A stretch of 64,000 nt of DNA. It comes from Opisthorchis felineus (Eukaryota > Platyhelminthes > Trematoda > Opisthorchiida > Opisthorchiidae). Below are positions 1-12,300 of this stretch, piece by piece (the stretch's first letter is position 1; the number at the start of each line of letters is the position of its first letter). Under the pieces are notes generated by a model that was not told where the DNA came from, did no database searches, and was given only the letters and a program-made list of their open reading frames with translations. The DNA lies in NCBI GenBank assembly GCA_004794785.1, contig SJOL01010174.1, positions 38,080 to 102,079 of the forward strand. Reading direction: 5' to 3'. The translations under genes were made by a program, and so were the position numbers.

Positions 1-59
1 CCCACCCTTTTTGTATTCTTTTCACTCTAGGGCTTTAAATATAATTAGACAAACCCTAT

Positions 60-2475
60 GGTTGTACGGCAGTGAAGCATCAGTGTCAACTGATGTTGCT
101 GTCTTTTTGATGATGATGATGATGACGCCCTAGTTAACAGCACCACAGAAGCTGACCTACTGCCCTACGTCAGGCGAAAACGAGAATCTATGTGATTCGA
201 GAAGCTTGGTCGGTCCAGGAACCTGAGAAGGTGAGGAAGGCAAGAAACTCGAAATTTGCGTAACCTGCTCTCAGTAGGTCCAAAAGACCTCTGGTGAGCC
301 AAACAATCACTGATAGAAACGGCTCTTCAAAAACGAACTAAATCGTTGGGTTAAACACTTTCAACAACAGTTCAACTGGCTACTTGCAGTTACTCAGTTA
401 TATTTCCGATCTGCAGTGGAGTTCTTAAAACCCTAGACGCTTTCGGAAATAGGCGAATGACTTTCCTCCTTCAGGGGTCACCGAGCTGTCGGTCCTGGTG
501 AACTCCCACTGGCTCTGTTTAAAGATGGAGGTGAAAACTTCAATCGGTGCTTGTCTGACTCATTACCTCTATCTGGGAGAAAGATACTGTCAGAACTCAC
601 TGGGGTGAATCGATAGGGGTGGTCGCTCACAGAGGAATTAGCATGACCCCTATTGTAACCAGACTGTTTGCGTGGCTTATATTACGTCGTCCTACTGAGG
701 CGGGTGAAGACAGGACCAGACAACAGCAAGCAGAAGTTCGTCTGGGAAGGCACCAAGTGGACAGCGCTTTCGCACTCCGGCAAATAGTAATGCAACGGCA
801 TGCGCATAAGCACCACACAATCTTGGTGTTCTTTAACTTTAAGAGTGCGTTTGATTCTGTTGACCGGTTCATTCTTTTCCACCCTCTTGCGCGACAGGAT
901 ACGCCCCACAATTTCTTGAATATCATACGCTGTATGTATTTATATACTTGTGGTTGCTTGAGAGTATGAGCTCTTCAAAAGCTTTCCTGAAAAAGATGGT
1001 GTCCGACAACAGTGCCCACTCTTTCCATTGTATAATTTTCTCATTGATGCGAACTATTGAAGGTATCCAGAATCCCGGTGTTCAAATTTCTCCGAGTTAG
1101 GACATTGTCGAGTTGGAATATGCAAACCACATTGTGTGCTCCGTATGCCATTTGACCGGTTTCCTCGGAGAGCCCTTTTCGCACAGCCGCGAGAAGGATG
1201 GGAACGAGCCAATGAGCATCAAGCGATGAATTGGCATCGAAGTGTGAAAATCACTACCATTGTGGTCTCCGTGGATTTGGACCCCAATACGAGTCACATC
1301 AATGGCTGGAGACTGACAGACGTGGCCCAATCGTCTGTTCAGTGGCGTGTGTGCGTCCAAGCTGTTGTCTTGGATGCGTGGTCTTCCCTCCCGACCTCCC
1401 CAATGAAACGTTCACTCTCATTCCTAGATTCACGCGTCAGTTATGTCAGCTTCTGCCCCTAATGTGTAGCTATCCACCCATATTTCCCCAGGTCATTGGC
1501 GAACGAAACTGTGGCAGCCATAGCCACTGCACCACCTGTACACGGTTTTCGTAGTTGAAGATGATGAGCCCGATGATGAAATTGCATTGTTCTCATATTT
1601 GAAAAGGTTCAGGGTGCGAAGACTACTTGGAACGTTGACCATGCAGTTCTTTGGCATGTTCTGCGCGCCCACAAAATGCAACTCCGTGTTTCGGGACGTA
1701 CAGTATTAGAACGTGCCTCTAAGAATTCAGAAAGTGACAACTGAAGTTGTGAAACATTGTGGTATCTCAGCAGTTCCATCACCGCTGAAGGTAATATGAC
1801 AGGCGAAGTGTACGCACGAATTTCAAGGGTCAGAATTACGTTTTCCAGTCACCTATGGCATCAAAAAGACACATCACTGGGTCTGGAAGGACGCGTGCAT
1901 CAGGCTACAGTGCGGCCTATATTGTTGCACGACTGCCACACTTAGTCACTTCGGGTGGAGGGTATGAGGCATTTTCAGGTGTTTCGCCACCGATGTTTCA
2001 GAACTAAAGCTGAAATCGGCTGGAACCGGCGATTTCAGAATGGGGTGGTCAGGCAGCGGGTCTTACGTGAAGCAGAAAGTACTTCGCTCAAAGAGTGCAT
2101 CCATTACTGTAATTTAAGGTGGCTGGGCCATTTACTGCGCATGCCGAGTAACAGTCTGCCGAGAATAATCTTGTTTTAGATGCCTTATTCTGAGCGGTGC
2201 AAACTTGGAGGTGGATAGAATATGACATGGCTGAAGGTAATGATGTTAGGAAAAGTTTGGGTGATGTTAGTCCTGTTGGCCTTCCAGGATGGCGTCCACG
2301 TGACCTCCTCTGTGCTTGGCTAGTGACAATGAACGATATGGCTGCTAACTGATGTCAGCGGCGTTCATGCCATCAATTTCTATCCAATTTGTTTGGTTGA
2401 GTGTTAGAAGTGTAGATACCGTGGATGTTTGTTTTAGTCTAGCTGTAGATCCTCATCCCTTTTTCATGTTTTCTT
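60..2475 (+). mobile_element. Decayed RTE-type LINE (reverse transcriptase region and 3' end)
   Basis: A degenerate non-LTR retrotransposon with frameshifts and stops. Pieces in the expected order: a pre-RT stretch near 200-570 (LFKDGGENFNRCL at about 510-550), HRGISMTPI at about 630, RT core FNFKSAFDSVDR at about 833-866, a corrupted active site LEYANHIV near 1112-1135 in place of YADD, GRVHQATVRPILLH near 1890-1935, and the terminal LRWLGHLLRMPS at about 2116-2150. The 3' tail runs to about 2475. This arrangement is typical of fluke RTE/SR2-like elements; the family comes from memory of these motifs. The lost catalytic aspartates show it is dead. It ends less than 200 bases before the first recognised exon of the zinc-knuckle gene. 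The 5' limit is uncertain. Confidence 0.8.
107..126. repeat. GAT/ATG microsatellite
   Basis: A short run of TGA trinucleotides (tgatgatgatgatgatga) lies inside the LINE region. No function is suggested. Confidence 0.7.
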
Positions 2476-2662
2476 TCAACCATAAAATGTGGTTGTCATG
2501 GTTGTAAAGTGTTGGAGCACCATTATTCTCCTCTGGTCTCGTTGCCAATGATGGTAATCATGATGATGGTCCTACCGCTATTACAGCTGTTTGACAACGG
2601 TGTCCATACTGTTTTGTTAGCTTACGTTGCCCTGAAACCTGCTGAACTTTACTACCTTTCAG

Positions 2663-3333
2663 ACCAAATGGAAGGTGAAGAAGTTGATGAAATGGGGTAT
2701 GACAGCGACAGGATTGATGAAGAAATCGAGCATAGCATGTACAGTGCAGTATTCTTCGAACCGGTGCCAAAAATGGAGATAGAACCGGACGATATGTTTC
2801 CCACTGGTTGCTGTAAAGAAGCGGCTACCATGAACAAGGATTCTGGTGAATCGCAGACCAGCGTGAAGACGAGTCCAGTATACTCCTCACGCGATCAATA
2901 TCTACCGCTTAACATATCACAATTTAAAGACGATTCCGATTCCGATGGCTACGGTTCGCATTTTCAGACCGATTTGCATTCTCCAACAACTGAGAAAAGT
3001 GATTCTGAGTCGGCCATCACCATAGAATCTTTCGATTCACATATCTCGATAACTCTTTCTGGCACATCTGCAGATGTGAACTGGACGCCTGATGACGTCG
3101 TACTGGGTGTGTCGAGACAGGCTGTCTCGTCTGTGTGCAATCCTGGAGATCCACTGGACATTGCTCGTAAGCTGGCTTCGAGTAGAAGCGATCCTGATTT
3201 ATGGCGTATAAATGCAGAAGATCGTTCCATTTCACGGACCAGGTCGCATGACAAGAGGTACTTCAATGACTTTCATAACGCAGTTTGCGCGAACTGTCGA
3301 AAGCGAGGTCACTTCACATTTGAATGTCGCACT
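2663..3333 (+). CDS. ZCCHC7: ZCCHC7-like exon 1 of the recognised set (start and knuckle 1)
   Basis: A pyrimidine-rich acceptor (ctacctttcag) ends at 2662 and the ATG is at 2668 (MEGEEVDEMGYDSD). The next residues, DEEIEHSMYSAVFFE, align with human DSEVEFQLYSQIHYAQ, which supports this start over the in-frame upstream ATGs of the longer open frame from 2509. Knuckle 1 is CANCRKRGHFTFEC, just before the donor ACT|gtaagt (phase 0). Residues about 1-205 are rich in D, E and S. The acceptor implies an upstream non-coding exon or a trans-spliced leader, neither of which I can see. Confidence 0.85.
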
Positions 3334-6300
3334 GTAAGTTACACCGTAACCAATTTTAGCTAATTTTAATGTTGCCCAGAGCGCCTTTTCATTACATTAG
3401 CATTGAAAGGCTTGGAGGGGATGGGAAAGTTAATAAATATAATGGTAATAAAATTTATGACGATCTTCCAGCCGCGGCACCCTTTCGATGTATAGCTGCC
3501 TTACATTTCTGAGCCACTGTCAGGTTACCCCTAGACAGGAGCAACCTGAAAGCTAGGGTAAGAATCCAACTGCGGACCTTCACTGCTTAATCACCAAGCT
3601 GTCTCTAGTTCATAGTGAAGAAACTAAATCGAGAGGCAAGTTTTCTGATATGGTTTCCTGGATGTTGATAAGTTCCGTTGTCTGGTTCCTCCAGATTAGA
3701 GTCCTGTGGAATGAATCAGCGTTGTTGATGAATGAATGGCGCTATATTCTGTTCAATCTAAAGTCGTCCCGATAAATGATCAACTACTTGCGCTTTACTT
3801 CTAGCGTGCAGCTGCTTTCTTGAGGTCTAGGGGTTCGAACACGAATACAACCGATCTTTCTTTACAAGGGCGAAGTGGCTGTGTACTGCGCCTTGGATCT
3901 TAGACATACTCTGATTTTACCCGCAAGATGAATTATACAGTTAAAATTTCTGACGACTCGTGATGGGTTATGGCATGGGGCTTGTTTTAATCCCAGAACT
4001 ATTAGCCATCGAGCTTTAAGCCTTTTTAGATATTCCTCTTGATACCCTCCTGCTTTTCATCTGACTCGTTCGCCAGCGTGAGTGAAACTTCAATCTCCCA
4101 TGCAGGAAGTAAAGCACAGAAGGCATATTATCACTACTTAGCCGCACAGAAAAAGTGGTTGTAATCCTGTTACTGTCATTGCTGGACTCCTTAAACTCAC
4201 TCACTAGCCGTCATCTGCGGTTTCCATCCACATAGCGAACTTAACCATGAAACCTGGAGCACTGTGCGATTATCACTTGAATTACAGTCGCCATGGAGGT
4301 CAGTGCGTGAACAGCAAACAGTTTTATGGGAATTTAGTTGTCATCAGCGGTTCCCAGTTGTAAATTCAGTGCGTATCCGAATTTACTTGCAAGTTTTCAT
4401 TAGCTGCTTTGGTACTATGAGGAGATTTGAGAATTTTAATGCAGATTTAGTCCTGTAAATGAAGCCAGTCTACGCTGAAAAGCTGAGAAGCACTGACAGC
4501 AATGAGCATCTCACGAAACTTCAGAGAAAATTTCGAACCAACTACCTCCTGGCCAGTAGTATGATCACTTCTTGGCCTTTCGGCACAGATAGGTTTCACT
4601 TAAAGTACGGAATCTCCATTAGCTATATTGTCCTAGTAACAACTATTTTCAGCTACATTGTGCTGTACTAGTTTGACGTACCACTTGCCCAGCTCAGTAA
4701 GAATGAAACGAACTAGTGCGCACGCGTCCGGTGAACCTTAGTAGGAAGGAAATACCTTGGTGGTTCTTCTCCGGATCCGAGTGATCTATTTACGAAGTGC
4801 TTCACGAGCAGCGTTCACGTAAAGCTGCTGGTCACCCCACGTGCTTTGTCCAAAATCTGTTCTCTTAGTACAGTACTCACTGTCTATCGGAAATCTGTCT
4901 GTTATAACTAATAATAAACCCGTTTTGGCGATCCAAACTTGTCTCTTGTGTGCTAATGAAGTGTTCCAGTAACTTGGTTATTGATATGCTGCTTGAAATT
5001 CCTCTGCCTGCCTCTGAAACCTCGGGAGTCGAAATGCTCCCGGGACGTTCCCTCACAGACATTGAGTATACGGACGATGCTGCTCTCCTTGGTTTAGATC
5101 CTTTCCAAATGCAAACGATTTTAAGTAACCTAAATAACTCTGCCGCACGGTTTCGCATGCGCTTCACACTTGCAAAGTGTAAGGTGCTGCTACAGGACTG
5201 GGTGGGATCAAACCCACACCTCATGCTTGCAGGCGAGCCAATCGGCGTGGTAGATAAATTTGTTCACCTGGGTGGACTGGCTGGAGATGAGATTATTTCT
5301 CGAATCGGAAAGGCCAGGGCAGCTTTTGCCAACCTCCGACACCATTGGCGCCGACGTGGCGTGAGTTTGTCTGTCAATGGAAGAGTTTACACTGCGGTGG
5401 TGCGATCTATACTGCTTTATGGATCAGAGACGTGGCCCCTACGCGCAGAGGACATACGGAAGATGTCAGTGTTTGACCATCGGTGTCTCCGAAGCATTGA
5501 TCGAGTCACCTGGGAACATCGGATTGGCAATGCCGAGGTACGCCAGATGGTCTTAGGAAGAAGGAACTCTCCCACGATAGATGAATTACTCACGCTTCAT
5601 AGGTTACGCTGGTTAGGACATGTACTCCGCATGNCGATGTATAGCTGCCTTACATTTCTGAGCCACTGTCAGGTTACCCCTAGACAGGAGCAACCTGAAA
5701 GCTAGGGTAAGAATCCAACTGCGGACCTTCACTGCTTAATCACCAAGCTGTCTCTAGTTCATAGTGAAGAAACTAAATCGAGAGGCAAGTTTTCTGATAT
5801 GGTTTCCTGGATGTTGATAAGTTCCGTTGTCTGGTTCCTCCAGATTAGAGTCCTGTGGAATGAATCAGCGTTGTTGATGAATGAATGGCGCTATATTCTG
5901 TTCAATCTAAAGTCGTCCCGATAAATGATCAACTACTTGCGCTTTACTTCTAGCGTGCAGCTGCTTTCTTGAGGTCTAGGGGTTCGAACACGAATACAAC
6001 CGATCTTTCTTTACAAGGGCGAAGTGGCTGTGTACTGCGCCTTGGATCTTAGACATACTCTGATTTTACCCGCAAGATGAATTATACAGTTAAAATTTCT
6101 GACGACTCGTGATGGGTTATGGCATGGGGCTTGTTTTAATCCCAGAACTATTAGCCATCGAGCTTTAAGCCTTTTTAGATATTCCTCTTGATACCCTCCT
6201 GCTTTTCATCTGACTCGTTCGCCAGCGTGAGTGAAACTTCAATCTCCCATGCAGGAAGTAAAGCACAGAAGGCATATTATCACTACTTAGCCGCACAGGA

Positions 6301-9300
6301 AAAGTGGTTGTACTCCTGTTACTGTCATTGCTGGACTCCTTAAACTCACTCACTAGCCGTCATCTGCGGTTTCCATCCACATAGCGAACTTAACCATGAA
6401 ACCTGGAGCACAAGAAAACGCCCCCAACCGGGGACAGAAGCAGTGATCTACCAGTGCTTTGTCAGGTTCCGAAAAAAGTACATCCAATTCACTGGAGAGT
6501 GGCTGCGAGAACAAAATGATATTAACATAGTTCAAAAGCGGGCGTGGTTAGCTCAGAAACTTCCTGAGAAAGCGAATGATATAACCTAAGCCGTTGAGTG
6601 GAAAAGCTGCAAATATCACACTTGAATTTGACCGAAAGATATGTTTCTTAGGTGAAAGAGCACCGGTATTTGTTTTTTTAAGCCGAATGCACATTGCATA
6701 ATAACTCTTCTGAATTGGACGTTTGGCTGCGGTGTTTTGATATGGCACCGCTGGCGCGGATCTACTTCCATTTGTATTTGGAGTTGGTTTCTTTTGCGGC
6801 GGCTACAATTTTGTGAAACACAGTACTTTTGCTTATTTGTGTTAACTTTCGTTAACTTCATTTGCACACACGTATTGACAAGAAAACAATGTTTTTATAA
6901 CTTTGTATAATTTTGACTTCGTTTTGGACCGGCTATTTGCTCCCGAGTGGTGTTATAAAGAGGTAGCACCGTATATTATTCGGTTTTTTATGAGTCACTG
7001 TGTCCTCACCGTACTTTCGAGACAGCTCAATGGTTATGGTGCGAACTTGCTGGCCGGAAGGTCCGTTGTTCGAACCCAACCTCAGCATCTCGACCGTTCC
7101 TGTCTAGGCCTGGGCAACCTGGTACCATCTCAGCTCGTGCTTCCTTCATGTGGTATGGCAGCTAGGCACCGGAAGGGTGTTACCGCCGAACAATTGTTTA
7201 TGCTCAGTTGAGCGTTGGATATAACAGCGGTTGGGCAGTCCTATACACCACCGTAGATTGAAGGTGGCTAGCTCCCCCGCAACACGGGTCGAACTGTACC
7301 CGCACAAAGTGCGGTGAAATCATTTCCCTTGTGTGCATATTCACCTGTTGTGTCACTCGCAGGTTAATTGTCATATTCAATCGTGTCCACTTTTGGTCTG
7401 TCCCTTCAGTCTGATGTGGTTTGCATATTCTGCGGCATCGAAGGTCACATGAAAGAAAACTGCAAAAGCATGTACTGCTTTGCTTGTCTAGCACCCGGTC
7501 ATACCAAGAAGTCGTGTACACTGTTGAGCCGTTTGAAACAGTCCGTGTGTGAGCGTTGTGGTCTCCAAGGACATCAGTCTCATGTAAGTCAAACATGGGC
7601 GTGCCTTAATTGTCCGGAATTATTTACTATCCCAGTCAACCTTCCCCAACTGCTCACTACTTTATCATAACTTAGCTTTTTATTCCTAAAACGACTGAAA
7701 CTGCATGCCTTTATGGGATTTTGTTTTCCGGGTTGATTTTTCCTTTCTGACTTAGTAAATCTTGTTAGTCCCAGCACCATTGAAGAAACTGAATTCGAGC
7801 ATCGCTCATTTTAGTGTTCATCAGCAGTACATATACCGATTCGTGACCAGAATTTCATCCCAGGGTGTCAGATGTGTTGGACCACTGCTTTTGTTCACCA
7901 TACATATCCCATGCCTGTCACATTTGAAGACGAAAACCTTTACATATGATTTGTTGTTGCCTGCCGCACAACTAAACGTTGGGTTGTCTTTTTTGTCATG
8001 AAGCCGGTATCATGCCCTTGATCCCCAGAATTCACACACATGTACATCAAATGGTACTTCTCATTTCCATGCACGTCTGATGACCAAAATTATCAGCATT
8101 AGTGCCATCCGCTCAGCTGTCCAAAACCGAGGGGTATTTCAAACAGAAGATGATAGTGCGTCAAGAACTAACGAGGTTACTCACTTCTTCCTTTACTACA
8201 CTGGTCGTGAATATGCGCGAATATGCCCCTAGTTTGTTGTGCTCTCTAGCCAGATACCTGCACAAGCCGCGAAGTCACTAGGTGTGTTACACTTTGTTGC
8301 ACAAAATCCTACGGCTAGGACACGTCTAGCAGAAGAATTCGCGTGGCCAAATAGCTTTGTGAAACTTCACCACTTCTCAAGATTTTACCGCCCTTGAGGA
8401 CTGGTTGATGTGATTGTTTTGCGCGACGACCTCTTCCGCCGGATGTGGATGAATAGATTTCCGCATGGATAGCAAGTGTTCTTCGCCGCCGTCAGCGTAC
8501 CATCATCTACGGGTTTTGTTCAACTCAGTATATAAATGGATTGATTAGTCGCCACCTGACTTCTATTTCCTTTAGCAACTAATAATTTTGCCTCCTGGCG
8601 GATGGCTTTTTTTCGGAATGGAAACACCCGAATATACGGGTATTCCTGCAGAAATGTTTTACAGTAACGATAATCTTCAATGATCCTTTTTGAGTGCTTC
8701 AAGTCTAAACGACGGTGGGCGTTTGAGCACCAGTGCACTGATTAGCAGCCCATAGCTAAGCATCAGTGATCGTTTTGCTTATTCATACAGCCGTTTCTAT
8801 ATAAAGGTCATTGGTAGTTTATCTTGTTAGCATGCCTCCCGGCGCATAATCGCATCTGATTCAAGTCTGCGTTCTCATATGGCGATTAACATATTGGCAA
8901 GCAGTCGTGACTGTTGAAGATGTTGCTTTTCTTTGTCAGATATCCGTAGCTCTTTTCTGAACGCACCTAAGATGGACGATTTGTTAATCTATGGAGTAAA
9001 TTGCTTTTTGGGGAAGATTCTCGGGGTGCCTATGCATACAGACCCGACCTACCATAGAAGTCGATTTCAAAGCGAAGTGATATCCTTTCACCGATTTGGT
9101 CGTCTTTTTCGAACGTTTCCACGAAATGTTCTCCAAATCATTTTCACCTCTTTATGTTTTCTTCCATTTTGCTTGAAGTAGGTCCGATTTCTCCTCGAAC
9201 TGCTATATGCACACTTGATCCATTTCCGTTCTGTCTGTTCTTTCAGCTATGCACAGAACTATGGCGGCAATATAAGAATACGGTATGTTACGCCATTGCT

Positions 9301-12300
9301 TTCATTTTTATTTGGGGCATTTATCAGTTCGTTCGTCTGCCGTTTTGGGTCCTTTCATTGTTTTTCATGGGGTTTTAGTCAGCCACTTTCATTGGAACCA
9401 TTTTTGAGGTTCATAGGGCCTCGAATACCAGCGTTCTAACGAATCGTCTAGTTTGACTGCACCGTTTCCAAGCGTCCAGACTCTATGGCCGCATCCGAGT
9501 GTCCACATTTATTACTTTAAGCCCGTGCTCAGCACAGCCTCTCATTCTCATTTGGATATAGTTCAACCACTCACGAGTATGACAGTGGAACATAGTACGG
9601 TGTTTATGTTTCCTCATCAATGCTTCCTTAAGTGAACACCTACGGGATCGACTGAAATCACTCTGTTTGGAGCCACAAGTTTTAGCCCTCGAGATCCAGT
9701 GATCTTCCTGCACGGATTTAGTAGACATCAACTGTTTCAACTGAAACAATGAACATGGGTTTTCTACTAGGTTTTTGGTGCTAAAATCCGTGGGAAACCG
9801 TCCAGTCTGACCTCAGCTGCTTATGACAACAGCAAACGACTCTTCCTGCTTTCTGCTTACCCTCAGCTGTTCTTCAGCGGGACTGGCTTTGGGATAAGTA
9901 GGTGGTTTTGCGCAACTTGACCTCCCTTCTTATGAGCCACGACAGATATAGATTACCTTTTGCTATTTATAACAGGTCGCAATTCTTGACTCTATCTTTC
10001 GGGAACGCATGTGTCAGCTCGTATTCTTCCCTTGCAAGGTGTCACATCCTGCTGATCTGTCCGAGGGAGTCTGTAAAAAATTGGCCTCCTTCTAACTGTG
10101 AACCCATTGTGATTCACAGGTTACACTGGTTACATAGGCTAACCAAAACAGCCCACATTAAGCGTTAGAAACTACATCATCAGAAGACACCAGTTTCGAC
10201 TGAGAAGAAACGGCTACCGCCAGAAATGCTGTTGGGGAGTCAGGTCGTGGTATTTCTCAACGTGTAACATACTGTATACAGAAAAACTTCTGTCACTGGT
10301 TAGGGCGGTACATAGTGTCTCTCCAGGCCCGGATTACAATTAATCTGGTATATCAAACAGACGCTCTAATGAATTTGCTTGCAGCTGGAGAAAGCTGGTG
10401 TAATCCAGAATGTAGGAAGTTGAAAATAAGTGCAGCTATTAGCGTAAGGCAATTGTTTCTTTTAGAATGCGAAATGGGACCCGACAGACTAGCCGTCAGT
10501 GGGGTGGTCGAAGGTAACGTTGGGAACCTACCACCAAACAAGAGCCATGTGGGACCTGTAAAAGGCTACTTGACTTCGATCTCTTATTCAGTCAGCACGA
10601 CGCCATCCGTAAACTGTTAATTGAGAATCCCACAATTTTTGAAGTTCTAGGGTGCGGGGAGGTGAGCTTTCACCAGCGTTGTTTAAACATAGTGGTACAC
10701 CTTGATGGAAATTACTAACTAGACCATTTCTGATAACTGGAACGAGTCTGATAGCGTGCTGCGATATGACCGCCCGAAGAACAGGTCAAACTAGCTTCAC
10801 ACTGGCCATAATGTGTTTTTTTGAATTTCCAAAGTATGGTGGCGTCTAGGCTCGTTGCGTGGGAGGTAAATTAGCGGACAAAACATGATTTCAATGTAAT
10901 GGGGGATGTAGTTATAATATAAGTTACATTACACCGAGTACTTTAGTACACTTTTGCATACCACTGCCTCAAAGTGCTGTGCAATTCAAGTTCAAAAGTG
11001 CTTTCAACTCCGGGAACGTCCCAGAAATCCGAATATTCACCGGACCTTGTATTCACGCACATCTGACCAGGTTAGTACTCCTGATGGGTATTCAAATCTT
11101 CCTAAGTATGTCGTAACTGCATGGGTGTTGATCAGTCAGGTCATGCGGAAACCGATGTCTTCGATGAGGTTCTATGTTTGCTTTAAAAAAAGAAGTTAGC
11201 CCCGCGCTGTGTAATTACCAGCATTTCTGTGCAGCTTTTTGGTCCACAGTAATGTCAGCTTCCCCCGAAAAATACGGAACACTCAATGGCGTTACGACGA
11301 CGACATGATGTTCTAATTGTCTTCTCTACTGCAGACAAGTGTCGGCAAACCAGTTCCAATTCCGGCAAAAATGCTGGGTCATCGAGGGTGTTGCAATTGT
11401 GGCCGTCGGGGGCATACGATCGACGTGAGTTCATTCCTAGCCTGGACCTTTCCACTGCTTGTTTTTGTGTGTAAGAACTGCTTCTTCAGAAATAGTCGGA
11501 TTGTTGGTAATAACTTTTCTCCGGAATATGTTTGAATTGTATACTGAACCTACATGTACTCTGTTTCGAACCGACTACCTAGTCGGTTACCCAACCTTAC
11601 ACCTCATCCTTGGTGTGTTTTCACATCCATTGTCTCAGTTGACGTTGGTGTATCTGACCCATTGCTTCCCACTAATTCCATCGCACGCCTAGTCAATCGA
11701 TTAGCAGTTGTCCCCGAGGAATGCCTCTGAAAGAGTTATCGAGATTGAACTTGTGGACTGTCCACACAGCGTGTAGGAACGTTTTTTGGAAGTCATTGAA
11801 AGTGTTGCTGTCGGTGTAATAACGGCATTTCCTCAGCTTAGTTCTCACTCTGAACCTTCCAAGCTAGCGTTCCCGCAAAACAACTACCAAAGGTGCATAA
11901 CGTGTATTAACGCTCAAAGCCATGTCAAAAACACATGTAAAGCGTGTCGTTTATAAAGCCTATACGGCGACAACACTCTGGAAATTCTGACGCCTGGATG
12001 CGCCATTGGCAACCGGCATTCGGCAGATACTGGATCATGATGAGAGCTCGCCTTGATGCTGAACCGGCGAGCCGTCCGATCTTTTGGCCAATCTTGTGCG
12101 GGATAGGCTTCTTGGCCGTAGCAGCGCCTAACTGCGAGGGTAAAGTGGTATCGGTGCGGAATTCTGCCTAACAGTCAGACACCATATGTCGCGCTCACCT
12201 GACACGTTTTGTTTACGGCATTCCCGCCTCAGGTCCAGACTTATTGGCGTTTTATGGTTATTGAAACCTTCAAAACCTTTTCTGGGGAAAGAAAGTTTTC

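Larger units (their letters stand above)
3334..7409 (+). other. Intron 1 of the ZCCHC7-like gene, filled with repeats
   Basis: It holds a tRNA-like SINE in antisense, a 777-bp segment present twice, an RTE fragment, a half copy of the foldback element seen near 43.9 kb (4443-4500), and a + strand SINE at 7018. I see no coding exon in the rest, including 6412-7017. Confidence 0.75.
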
